A stretch of 35,309 nt of DNA, taken from contig CANGOE010000026.1 in assembly GCA_947455455.1 (NCBI GenBank), positions 1 through 35,309 on the forward strand. The letters are read 5' to 3'. Positions 6,979 to 15,178 of this stretch are shown in pieces (position 1 is the stretch's first letter; every line of letters begins with the position of its first letter). The notes beneath the pieces are model-generated. The model was not told the DNA's origin and searched no databases. It saw only the letters and a program-made list of their open reading frames with translations. This DNA is from Hyphomicrobiales bacterium. Lineage in GTDB: Bacteria > Pseudomonadota > Alphaproteobacteria > Rhizobiales > Beijerinckiaceae. The translations under genes were made by a program, and so were the position numbers.

Positions 6979-8219
6979 GCAAGCCGCTGGTCCGCCCCAA
7001 ACGCAAAAATCCCTTACAGCGCACGCGCCTGCCTTTGTTGCCGCATGGCCAGCGAAGCCGCACCGCGCATGGATTGACCCTTGCCGCCGCCCAAGGCCGC
7101 TTTGCCCTGCAGGTCTGTGACGATTGCAGCAAGACCATCTATCCCCCTCGTGATGCCTGCCCCTATTGTCTGGGAGCGCACCTGCCGTTCAAGGATGTGG
7201 TCCCCGACGGGCGGTTGATCGCTGAAACGACGGTGCGGATTTCGACCGATCCCTATTTCCGCGAGCGGACCCCCTGGCGGGTCGGGACTGTGCAACTGGA
7301 TGCCGGACCCTTGGTGATCGCCCATCTGCATGGCGATACGGTGGAAGGCGAACGGGTCAGATTATCCCTGAAGATCGATAAAAGCGGTGCGGCTGTCATG
7401 GTCGCTTTGCCCGCAGTGGAGACAGCCGATATGCAAGCCGATCCGATCCTGCGCGAAATGACCTGCGACCCGCAATTCCGCCGCGTGTTGATTACCGATG
7501 GCCGCACAGCCGTCGGGCAGGCGATGGCCAAGGCCTTTTGTGAGGCGGGCGCGTCGATTGTGTTTGTCGGCATTGCCAATGCGTGGAAGCCCTATCCCGG
7601 CATGCAGACGCTAGCCGGTCTCGATCAGGTTGAAATTGTCCCGCTGGACCTGACCGACAGCCAGTCGGTCACCGATCTGGCAGGGCAGAATGGCGGCCGG
7701 ATCGACATCATCGTCAACACGGCCGAACATGTCCGCGCTGGCGGGATCATCGGCCGTGACGGCATTTCCGAAGCCCGTGATGCAATGGATATGCGCTATT
7801 TCGGCCTGATGCGTCTGGCGCAAGCCTTCGGGCCTGCCTTGCGGTTTCGCGGGGCCGACGGCCAAAGCAGTGCGACGGCCTTCGTCAATCTGTTGTCTGT
7901 CCATGCCTTGATGAACTGGCCTGCCTTTGGCGCCCATTGCGCCGCCGAGGCGGCTTGCCTTTCGGCGGCGCAATGCCTGAGGGCCGAATTGCGGCCCGGC
8001 GGGGTCAAGGTGCTCAATGCCTTTTTCGGTCCGCTGGAAACCGAATGGTTCCAGACCGTGCCGCCGCCCAAACTTGCGCCGTCCGCGCTGGCCAAGGCGG
8101 TGGTCAATGCCCTGAAACAGGGGCTTGAGGATGTGTTCGTCGGCGATATTGCGCAAGATATCCGCGAGCGTCTGGCCGCCAATCCCAAAGCGCTTGAACG
8201 CGAATTGGGCGAAGGCTGA
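6975..8219 (+). CDS. Fusion of DUF35 zinc-ribbon/OB domain with a degenerate SDR domain
   Basis: A 414-residue two-domain protein. Residues about 25-150 are a DUF35 domain: a zinc ribbon with Cys48, Cys51, Cys62 and Cys65 (CDDC and CPYC) followed by an OB-fold (DGRLIAETTVRI to EGERVRLSL). Residues about 168-405 resemble a short-chain dehydrogenase, but the cofactor loop is ITDGRTAVGQ instead of TGxxxGIG, and the NNAG motif is NTAE (248-251). The catalytic Ser is kept (Ser308), while the Tyr and Lys positions are His321 and Glu325. The SDR half is therefore probably a non-catalytic scaffold. DUF35 partners normally bind a thiolase-fold protein, and that gene overlaps directly upstream (ATGA at 6975-6978). 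An intact SDR is encoded two genes later. Confidence 0.88.
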   Translation: MSKPLVRPKRKNPLQRTRLPLLPHGQRSRTAHGLTLAAAQGRFALQVCDDCSKTIYPPRDACPYCLGAHLPFKDVVPDGRLIAETTVRISTDPYFRERTPWRVGTVQLDAGPLVIAHLHGDTVEGERVRLSLKIDKSGAAVMVALPAVETADMQADPILREMTCDPQFRRVLITDGRTAVGQAMAKAFCEAGASIVFVGIANAWKPYPGMQTLAGLDQVEIVPLDLTDSQSVTDLAGQNGGRIDIIVNTAEHVRAGGIIGRDGISEARDAMDMRYFGLMRLAQAFGPALRFRGADGQSSATAFVNLLSVHALMNWPAFGAHCAAEAACLSAAQCLRAELRPGGVKVLNAFFGPLETEWFQTVPPPKLAPSALAKAVVNALKQGLEDVFVGDIAQDIRERLAANPKALERELGEG

Positions 8220-8245
8220 AACCGTTATCATCAAAGGACTGCACC

Positions 8246-9040
8246 ATGAGCGCTCCCGATCTTCTTGCCTTTGCCCATGCCGTGGCTTCCGGTGCGGTGC
8301 GTGTGATCGATCTGACTCAGACTTTGTCGCCGGACTTTCCGACCATCGCCCTGCCACCCGAATTCGGCCAATGCGCGCCGTTCCGGCTGGAGGAGGTGTC
8401 GCGCTACGATGCGCGCGGTCCGGCCTGGTACTGGAATAATTTTACCGTCGGCGAACATACAGGCACCCATTTCGACGCGCCGATCCATTGGGTATCGGGC
8501 AAGGATTTGCCGGACAATGCGGTGGATACGATCCCGCCCCACAACTTCATTGCTCCGGCGGTGGTGATCGATTGCTCGGCGCAATCGGCCAAGGATGCCG
8601 ATTTCACCTTGCAGGTTGCTGATCTCCTGGCATGGGAAGCCGATCATGGCCGGATACCGGCCGGCAATTGGGTATTGTTGCGAACCGACTGGTCGAAAAA
8701 ATCCTATGCCGATTTTGCCGGTTTGCGCGATGACGGGGCCCATACGCCCGGTCCCGCACCAGAGGCTGTGCGCTGGCTGGTCGAAGAACGCGATGTGCTG
8801 GGCTTCGGCACCGAGACCATCGGTACCGATGCGGGCCAAGCCCATCATTTCAATCCGCCCTATCCGGCCCATTTCTACATGCACGGCAAGGGCCGCTTCG
8901 GATTGCAATGCCTGACCAATCTGGATCAGTTGCCGCCCACCGGAGTGGTGATTGTGGCGGCCCCGTTGAAGATCAGGCAGGGGTCCGGCAGTCCCTTGCG
9001 GGTGCTGGCTTTGGTGGGCGCAACGGAGACCGGCCGATGA
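8246..9040 (+). CDS. Cyclase-family metal-dependent hydrolase, copy 1
   Basis: A 264-residue protein of the cyclase family (Pfam Cyclase), which includes kynurenine formamidase KynB and isatin hydrolase. The metal site motif HxGTHxDxPxH is intact: His71, His75, Asp77 and His81 (HTGTHFDAP then IH). Members hydrolyse amides, lactams or lactones with a divalent metal. It starts 26 nt after the fusion gene with AAAGGAC as ribosome site, and its stop overlaps the SDR start (ATGA at 9037-9040). A close paralogue of identical length lies in the opposing operon at 20501-21295; in a hand alignment of residues 20-88, 44 of 69 positions are identical. Hydrolysis of a ring-opened or lactam intermediate is likely; the exact substrate is unknown. 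Confidence 0.88.
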   Translation: MSAPDLLAFAHAVASGAVRVIDLTQTLSPDFPTIALPPEFGQCAPFRLEEVSRYDARGPAWYWNNFTVGEHTGTHFDAPIHWVSGKDLPDNAVDTIPPHNFIAPAVVIDCSAQSAKDADFTLQVADLLAWEADHGRIPAGNWVLLRTDWSKKSYADFAGLRDDGAHTPGPAPEAVRWLVEERDVLGFGTETIGTDAGQAHHFNPPYPAHFYMHGKGRFGLQCLTNLDQLPPTGVVIVAAPLKIRQGSGSPLRVLALVGATETGR

Positions 9041-9768
9041 CCGCGAACCAGACAGTCCTTGTGACCGGCGGCAGTGCCGGCATCGGCGCGGCCATTGTCG
9101 GGACATTCCTGAAACGCGGCTTGACGGTGGTGTCCCTCGACCGCCAACCGCCGACCACACCCCATGAGCGGCTGATCCCCTATCAGGTCGATTTGCTGGA
9201 TGCGGCGGCGACCGCCTTTGTGGCAGGCTCGATTGTCCGTGACCACGCCATTGGTTATCTGGTCCATAATGCAGGGGTGATCCGTCCCAATCCTGTCGGG
9301 GATACCCCTTATTCCGATCTGCTCGATCTGACGCAACTGCATCTGGGTTCGGCCTTGATGCTCTTGCAAGCCGTGTTGCCGTCGATGCGGCACAACCAAT
9401 TCGGCCGTGTTGTCCTGATCTCGTCGCGGGCGGCTCTGGGGGCCGGGACCCGGACCGCCTATTCGGCCACCAAAGCCGGATTGATCGGCATGGGACGCAC
9501 CTGGGCTTTGGAACTTGCCGCCGAGGGTATCACGGTCAATATGGTCGCCCCCGGCCCGATCCGCGCCACCGAGATGTTCCATGACATCATTCCGGCGGGC
9601 AGTGCGCGCGAACAGGCGCTGGCGCAGGCCATTCCGGTCAAACGTTTGGGTGAGGCGTCCGATGTGGCCAATGCCGTCGGCTTTTTTGCCAGTCCGGAGG
9701 CAAGTTTCATCACGGGGCAGACGCTCTATGTCTGCGGCGGGGCAAGTGTCGGCACGCTGACCATTTGA
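9037..9768 (+). CDS. Short-chain dehydrogenase/reductase (intact)
   Basis: A 243-residue classical SDR, probably oxidising or reducing a hydroxyl/keto intermediate with NAD(P). The cofactor motif is TGGSAGIG (10-17), HNAG is at 77-80, and the catalytic residues Ser130, Tyr142 and Lys146 (YSATK) are all present. The C-terminal segment MVAPGPI, then FITGQTLYVCGG, is typical of FabG-like enzymes. Asp35 at the end of the second strand (SLDRQ) suggests NAD preference. Start ATG overlaps the cyclase stop. It is the last gene of the plus operon and ends 3 nt from the stop of the opposing ligase gene. Confidence 0.92.
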   Translation: MTANQTVLVTGGSAGIGAAIVGTFLKRGLTVVSLDRQPPTTPHERLIPYQVDLLDAAATAFVAGSIVRDHAIGYLVHNAGVIRPNPVGDTPYSDLLDLTQLHLGSALMLLQAVLPSMRHNQFGRVVLISSRAALGAGTRTAYSATKAGLIGMGRTWALELAAEGITVNMVAPGPIRATEMFHDIIPAGSAREQALAQAIPVKRLGEASDVANAVGFFASPEASFITGQTLYVCGGASVGTLTI

Positions 9769-9771
9769 CGT

Positions 9772-11367
9772 CTAGCGCTTGAGCACATAGCCGCTGGCTT
9801 CACGGTCCCATGTCTGTGCGCTGACCCCGCGCTCGCGCAGTTTGAATTTCTGCACTTTGCCGTTTTCCGTGGCGGGCAGGGTTTCGACAAAATCGATGAA
9901 ACGCGGCACCGCGAAATAGGCCAGACGCGGTTCGCAATACTGGACCAGTGCCAAGGCATCAAGCCTGCTGTCGGCTTTGAGGACGATGGCGGCCATGACC
10001 TCGTCCTCGCCCAATTCCGAGCGCACCGGAAAGACCGAGGCATTGGCAATCGCGGGGTGACCGAGCAAAACCTGTTCGACCTCGAAAGAGGAAATATTTT
10101 CACCGCGCCGCCGGATTGCATCTTTGAGGCGGTCGACAAACCGGAAGGTGCCGTCGGCATCGCGGATCACCCGATCGCCGGTGTGGAACCACAAATTGCG
10201 CCAGGCTTCGACGGTTTTGTCCGGCATGCCGAAATAGCCGGTGGCAAAGGCAAAGGGTTCGTCGGCACGCAACAGCAATTCACCGGCTTCACCATCCGGC
10301 ACAGGTTCGTCGAATTCATCCACCACTTTGGCCTGAAAGCCGGAAAAAACCGGACCCATCGACCCTGCCTTCTGGTCCTGCAGGCCCGCACCGATCACAA
10401 AATTGGTCTCGGTCGAACCATAGCCTTCCATCAGGCCGATACCGGTGCGGGAGAGAAAACGATCTTGAAATTGCACAGGTACGCCGGGGGCCAGTGCAAT
10501 ACGCACCCGATGGGCGCGCTCTTGTTCGCTTTCGGGCCGTGACAATAAAATCGGCACCATCGCACCCAGCAGATAGGTGACGGTGGCTTTGCGCTCGTTG
10601 ACCGTGTCCCAAAAGCCTGAGGCTGAAAACCGTGTCTCGTAGCTGACCGTCAAGCCATGCAACAGGGCCTGGAAAAACGTATTGAGCGCATTGGTGTGAA
10701 ACAGCGGCAAGGTGGTGCACAAAACATCGTCGGGTCGCAGACCGAGCAGGGCACCGGTATTGACACCCCACCAGAAAAACTGCGCATGCGGGCAACACAC
10801 GCCTTTGGCTGGCCCGGTGGTGCCCGATGTGTACAAGATGGCCAGAGTGTCAGCCGGGCCGAGGGGGGCAGGGGGCACAATCGGACCGGTCTGCGGCATC
10901 GGCTCGGTTAATTCGGGTAGTCCTGAAATCGCCTCACCGATCGACCAGATGCGCTCGATCCCCAAACTCTGCCGGTCGAGGCCGGACAGCGCCGGCATAA
11001 AGGCGGTTTCGACTGCCAGCAGGCGCGCACCGGAATTGGCCAGCACATGCTGTAATTGCGCCCCGCGCGATGCCGTGTTGACGGGCACCAACACGGCCCC
11101 CATCCAGCCGCACCCCAACAACAGCGCCAGCAGTTCGATCCGGTTCGAGCAGATTGCCGCCACGCGGTCGCCCTGCACAATGCCGGCTTGGGCAAGCGCA
11201 CCCGCCATGCGGGCCGCCAGATCGCGGCATTGGCTGAATGTGAGCTTCTGTTCGCCGATCTGCACCAGCACCTTGTCGCCGAAACGGTCTGCCTGGGCGA
11301 TCATCATGTGCGGCAAGGTGCGGTCTGCGGGCAAAAATTGTCTGGCCAGATCGAAGATAGGCTTCAT
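9772..11367 (-). CDS. AMP-dependent acyl-CoA ligase (CaiC-like), minus-operon copy
   Basis: A 531-residue ANL-family ligase, last gene of the minus operon. YTSGTTGPAKG (179-189), WFHTGD, FVDRLKDAIRRRGENIS and the C-terminal catalytic lysine in ENGKVQKFK are all present, so it should form acyl-CoA from acid, ATP and CoA. The RRRGENISxFEVE signature places it with CaiC-type ligases, like the paralogue at 4157-5794, but the two differ in the substrate-binding stretch (ILYTSG to EGYGSTET), suggesting different acids. The ATG at 11367 overlaps the stop of the ABC ATPase gene (ATGA). An in-frame upstream extension lies inside that gene and is rejected. Being placed with an importer suggests it activates the incoming substrate. 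Confidence 0.9.
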   Translation of the reverse strand: MKPIFDLARQFLPADRTLPHMMIAQADRFGDKVLVQIGEQKLTFSQCRDLAARMAGALAQAGIVQGDRVAAICSNRIELLALLLGCGWMGAVLVPVNTASRGAQLQHVLANSGARLLAVETAFMPALSGLDRQSLGIERIWSIGEAISGLPELTEPMPQTGPIVPPAPLGPADTLAILYTSGTTGPAKGVCCPHAQFFWWGVNTGALLGLRPDDVLCTTLPLFHTNALNTFFQALLHGLTVSYETRFSASGFWDTVNERKATVTYLLGAMVPILLSRPESEQERAHRVRIALAPGVPVQFQDRFLSRTGIGLMEGYGSTETNFVIGAGLQDQKAGSMGPVFSGFQAKVVDEFDEPVPDGEAGELLLRADEPFAFATGYFGMPDKTVEAWRNLWFHTGDRVIRDADGTFRFVDRLKDAIRRRGENISSFEVEQVLLGHPAIANASVFPVRSELGEDEVMAAIVLKADSRLDALALVQYCEPRLAYFAVPRFIDFVETLPATENGKVQKFKLRERGVSAQTWDREASGYVLKR

Positions 11368-13211
11368 GACAGGCTCGTTTGTTCGGGGGGCCAGAGGCTC
11401 TCGAGATCGGCAGGCGGTGCGGCCGCAAACAGAGCCTTGGTATAGGCATGTTGCGGGTTGGAAAAGACCTGTTCTGTCGGGCCTTGCTCGACCACCTTGC
11501 CATGGCGCATCACAATCATCGACGAGCACAGATACCGCACCACCGACAGATCATGCGAGATAAATACCAAGCCGATCTGTCGCCGGGCTTTCAGATCAAG
11601 CAACAGGTTGAGGATTTGCGCCTGCACCGATACATCCAGTCCCGAGACGATTTCGTCGGCGATGAGCAGGCGCGGCGTGACGCACAGGGCGCGGGCAATA
11701 TTGACGCGTTGCTTCTGTCCGCCCGACAGTTGCGAGGGGTAGCGGTGGAGCAGTTCCGGTGACAGGCCGGTTTCGCGCAACAGGTCTTGCGCCCTGATCC
11801 GCCGTGCTTCGGGCGTGACGGCTTTGATGTGGCTTTCCATCACCTGCGTCACCAACTCTTCGACAGAGCGGCGCGGATTGAGCGCGGATTGCGGGTCCTG
11901 AAACACCATTTGCAACGTATCGAGCCGCAGTTGTTTGGTCTGTGGATTGGAGACGGATATATCGCGCCCGTCGAGGCTGATCTGTCCGGTGGTGGGTGTT
12001 TCCAGCCCCATCAACAAACGCGCGAGGGTTGATTTGCCCGAACCGGATTCCCCGACGATCCCGACAAATTCGCCGGCCCGCACGCACAGGTCCATCGGCC
12101 TGACGGCGTGAAGTCCCGGACCCTCGCGGCGGCCCAGCCAGTTGCGCGGCGGCTCGAAATATTTGGACAGGCCGCTGGCCTGTAAAATTACCTCGCCGGA
12201 CAGATCGTCCGCTCGATGTTCGATCACAGGGGCGGCAACCGGTTTGCCATGCTGGCAGGCGGGAGAACAGCGCACCCAGTGGCCGGGGCTGGTTTCGCGC
12301 AATTGCGGCACGGCCCCGACACAGGCTTGATCGGCAACCGGACATCTCGGTCCGAACCGGCATCCTTTGAGGGCGGAAAATCCGGCAATGCCGGGCATAT
12401 TGTCGGGCAACGAGGGCAGGCGCGTCAGCGGGCCATCAAGCGAGGGATTGGCGGCTTGCAAGGCGCGGGTATAGGGATGTTGCGGGTCACCGGATATGGC
12501 GCGGGCAGGACCGCGTTCGACAACCTCGCCCGCATAAAGCACCAGAATATCATCGCAGACATGGGCGGCGAGCCTGAGATCATGGGTGATGAACAGCAAA
12601 GCTGTGTCGTGGTCCTGTTGCAACCGCCGCATGATTTGCACGATGGTGGCTTGGGTCGAGACATCCAGCGCGGTGGTCGGCTCGTCAGCCACCACAAGTG
12701 CGGGCTGGCTGACAAATGCCATGGCGATCAGCACGCGCTGGCACATGCCACCCGAGAGCTGGAACGGATAGCTCGACAGCACCCGCTTGGGATCAAGCAG
12801 GCGCACATCCTCCAGGGCTTTGACCATCTGCGCGTGCTGGTGCGCGCGCCTGATGCCGATCCGGTCGAGATGTTCACCGAATTGCTGAGCGATGGTCATC
12901 AGCGGGTTGAGCGCGGTCAGCGGCTCTTGCGGTACAAAGGATATGCGGTCTCCCAACAGGCCGGCCAGCATGGCATCGGATCCGTGGATCACATCATGAC
13001 CGGCAAAGGTAAGACTGCCATGGGTCACCGAGAAATTCTTGGGCAGATTGCGCGAGACCACGCGGCCGATCATGCTTTTGCCTGCGCCCGACTCCCCGAC
13101 CAGTCCCAGCACCTTTCCCGGTGCGAGATCGAAGGAGACATCGCGCAACACATCGATGCGTCCGTCCTTGGACTGCAACGACACTGTGAGATTGCGGGCT
13201 TGCAACACCAT
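11364..13211 (-). CDS. Dipeptide/oligopeptide-type ABC transporter, fused double ATPase
   Basis: A 615-residue fusion of the two ATPases that are separate proteins in the Dpp/Opp systems (DppD plus DppF). The first domain has Walker A GESGAGKS, signature LSGGMCQRV and Walker B VVADEP, then the oligopeptide-specific cysteine tail (CRFGPRCPVADQAC). The second domain has GESGSGKST, LSGGQKQRV and LLIADEIVSGLD. Both carry intact catalytic glutamates, so both sites should hydrolyse ATP. It powers uptake through the two permeases encoded upstream in the operon, with which it overlaps (TGATG at 13209-13213). Systems of this class carry peptides, opines, nickel, glutathione or other small organic compounds; here a pathway substrate is likely. 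Confidence 0.93.
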   Translation of the reverse strand: MVLQARNLTVSLQSKDGRIDVLRDVSFDLAPGKVLGLVGESGAGKSMIGRVVSRNLPKNFSVTHGSLTFAGHDVIHGSDAMLAGLLGDRISFVPQEPLTALNPLMTIAQQFGEHLDRIGIRRAHQHAQMVKALEDVRLLDPKRVLSSYPFQLSGGMCQRVLIAMAFVSQPALVVADEPTTALDVSTQATIVQIMRRLQQDHDTALLFITHDLRLAAHVCDDILVLYAGEVVERGPARAISGDPQHPYTRALQAANPSLDGPLTRLPSLPDNMPGIAGFSALKGCRFGPRCPVADQACVGAVPQLRETSPGHWVRCSPACQHGKPVAAPVIEHRADDLSGEVILQASGLSKYFEPPRNWLGRREGPGLHAVRPMDLCVRAGEFVGIVGESGSGKSTLARLLMGLETPTTGQISLDGRDISVSNPQTKQLRLDTLQMVFQDPQSALNPRRSVEELVTQVMESHIKAVTPEARRIRAQDLLRETGLSPELLHRYPSQLSGGQKQRVNIARALCVTPRLLIADEIVSGLDVSVQAQILNLLLDLKARRQIGLVFISHDLSVVRYLCSSMIVMRHGKVVEQGPTEQVFSNPQHAYTKALFAAAPPADLESLWPPEQTSLS

Positions 13212-14089
13212 CAGCCGTTCCTCTGCACAAGGCGGCCATCGAGTGCGCGCCGCAGGCCGTCACCCAGCAGGTTGAACGCCAGCACGGTCAGGAATATCGC
13301 CGCGATCGGAAACACCACGCTCAACGGTGACTGATGCATCGTGGTACGGGCATCGGCGATCATCACCCCCCACGCCGCCACATTGGATTCAACCGACATG
13401 CCGACAAAAGACATGATGGCTTCGACAATCACGGCAATGCCCATTTCAATCGACAGAACGGTAATGATCAGAGGGGTCACAGCGGGCAGGATTTCTTTCA
13501 GCATGATCTGGCTGTGGCTGAAGCCGAGGATCCGCGCGGCCGGAATATAATCGAGCGTCATGGTCACCAGGACTTCGGAGCGGATCACACGGCAAAACCG
13601 CGTCCAGTCGATCAGCACGATGGCCAGAATGACCTTGTTGACCCCCGCACCCAATCCGACCAGCAGGATCAGCGCCAGCACGACCGGAGGAAAAGCCATC
13701 CAGATATCGACGGCGCGGCTGATCAGCCAGTCGATCTTGCCACCGAAATAGCCAGCCACAATGGCCAGCACCGTGCCGACAAGCATGGCCCCGCTGGCGG
13801 CAAGCCCTGCCACATAAAGAGCAATGCGGGTTCCGTAAATCAGGCGCGAGAGAATACAGCGGCCCAGCGTATCGGTGCCGAGCGGATAGGCCGGATCGGC
13901 ATCGGGCATCCAGAAGGGCGGCAACAGGATCGACAGCAATTCCTGTTCCTGCGGGTCATGGGGCGCCAGCCACGGTGCCAGAATGGCCACCACGATCAGC
14001 ATCACAATAAGGCCCGCACCGGCCACCACACGCGGGCTTGCAAGACAGCGTTGCCATGCGGCTTTGGCACGGGGAGACAAGGCGATCAT
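13211..14089 (-). CDS. ABC transporter permease, DppC-like
   Basis: A 292-residue inner-membrane permease of the BPD_transp_1 family. An N-terminal membrane segment (VVAGAGLIVMLIVVAILAPW) is followed by the DppC-type DPxxxYPLGTDTLGR loop at about residues 66-84, then several hydrophobic segments. The EAA-like coupling loop is seen near AARILGFSHSQIMLKEILP. It pairs with the DppB-like permease whose gene overlaps at 14086-14089. The ribosome site lies inside the upstream gene, as is common for coupled permease genes. Confidence 0.93.
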   Translation of the reverse strand: MIALSPRAKAAWQRCLASPRVVAGAGLIVMLIVVAILAPWLAPHDPQEQELLSILLPPFWMPDADPAYPLGTDTLGRCILSRLIYGTRIALYVAGLAASGAMLVGTVLAIVAGYFGGKIDWLISRAVDIWMAFPPVVLALILLVGLGAGVNKVILAIVLIDWTRFCRVIRSEVLVTMTLDYIPAARILGFSHSQIMLKEILPAVTPLIITVLSIEMGIAVIVEAIMSFVGMSVESNVAAWGVMIADARTTMHQSPLSVVFPIAAIFLTVLAFNLLGDGLRRALDGRLVQRNG

Positions 14090-15117
14090 GCCGCACGTCC
14101 CTTTAACCGCAAGCGCGGATTGACCGCCAGATAGATGACATCAACCACAGCATTGATACCGAGGACCAGAATACAATAGATCAGCGCGACCGCCTGAATG
14201 ACCGGCAGATCATGATTGCGGACGGCATCGATCATCAGATTGCCAAGGCCGGGATAGGCAAAAATCATTTCGACCAGCACCGTGCCGCCGAACATGAAGC
14301 CGCCTTGCACCCCGATCAGGCTCAATGTCGGCAAGGCCGCATTGGGGAAGGCGTGACGGATGACGATGCGGGTTTCACTGGTGCCGCGCAAACGGGCTTG
14401 GGTGACATAATCCTCGTGGATGGTTTCCAGCAAGGAGGAGCGCAAGACCCGCATCAACAAGGGGGCAATGCCGATGGCCAGCGCCAGCGCGGGGAGCGCC
14501 ATATGGGCCAGCACGCTCATCAGCAAATCGAACCGCAAGGACAATGCGGCATCCACCAGCAAAAAGCCGGTGGCCGCTGGCGGCAGGGTCAGATCGGGCG
14601 CGAGCCGTCCGATAAACGGAAAGACCGGCACCAGCACGCCGAGAAACAGGATCAGCAAAATCGCCCAGAGAAATTCGGGTATCGCCATCATCACGGTGGT
14701 CGACCCATCCAGCACCTGCTCGCCCCAGCGGCCGCGTAGCATGAACATGCCCAAGCCTCCGGCAATGCCGATCACGACACCGAGCATGAAGCCGAAACTG
14801 ACCAGCTCCAACGTCGCGGGCAGGGCTTTGGAAATCAGCTCCATCACCGGCCGGCGGAAGAAAATCGACCCGCCGAAATCGCCATGCAACAGTTTTCCCA
14901 GCCAGATCAGATATTGTTCGGGCAAGGAACGGTCCAACCCGAATGAAATCCGCAACATGTCGTAATCGGCCTGCGTGGCCCCCGGCGGGACCGACATCGC
15001 AATCGGATCCGCAGGCAACAGTCTGAGAATCAGAAACACAAGTGCCGACACGCACAGCAGAATTGGCACAGCCAAGAATGCGCGTTTGATCAGCAATTGG
15101 AGGGCCAGAAACGCCAT
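14086..15117 (-). CDS. ABC transporter permease, DppB-like
   Basis: A 343-residue permease. The N-terminal segment LIKRAFLAVPILLCVSALVF and the following LPADP motif are typical of DppB/NikB/GsiC proteins. The periplasmic loop, five further membrane spans and the coupling loop (YVTQARLRGTSETRIVIRH) follow in order. I chose ATG 15117; an upstream TTG at 15168 would place a 10-bp RNA hairpin (15134-15158) inside the coding region, which is unlikely. The 61-nt gap to the binding-protein gene is the longest in the operon and holds that hairpin. Confidence 0.92.
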   Translation of the reverse strand: MAFLALQLLIKRAFLAVPILLCVSALVFLILRLLPADPIAMSVPPGATQADYDMLRISFGLDRSLPEQYLIWLGKLLHGDFGGSIFFRRPVMELISKALPATLELVSFGFMLGVVIGIAGGLGMFMLRGRWGEQVLDGSTTVMMAIPEFLWAILLILFLGVLVPVFPFIGRLAPDLTLPPAATGFLLVDAALSLRFDLLMSVLAHMALPALALAIGIAPLLMRVLRSSLLETIHEDYVTQARLRGTSETRIVIRHAFPNAALPTLSLIGVQGGFMFGGTVLVEMIFAYPGLGNLMIDAVRNHDLPVIQAVALIYCILVLGINAVVDVIYLAVNPRLRLKGRAA

Positions 15118-15133
15118 GATATCCGGAGAGTTG

Positions 15134-15158
15134 GCGGGCCGTGACAGGCACGGCCCGC
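15134..15158 (-). other. Intercistronic stem-loop after the binding-protein gene
   Basis: A perfect 10-bp GC-rich stem (GCGGGCCGTG pairs with CACGGCCCGC) with a 5-nt loop lies between the binding-protein stop and the DppB start. It has no following T-run, so it is not an intrinsic terminator. Such hairpins in ABC operons usually protect the upstream mRNA end and keep binding protein in excess over permease, as in malE-malF. The structure is visible; the role is inferred. Confidence 0.6.
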
Positions 15159-15178
15159 GTGATGGCAAGGAGAGTCGG

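Noticed and set aside
14086-15168. Upstream TTG start for the DppB-like permease
   Set aside because: It would translate through a perfect 10-bp intercistronic hairpin and add a non-family N-terminus.
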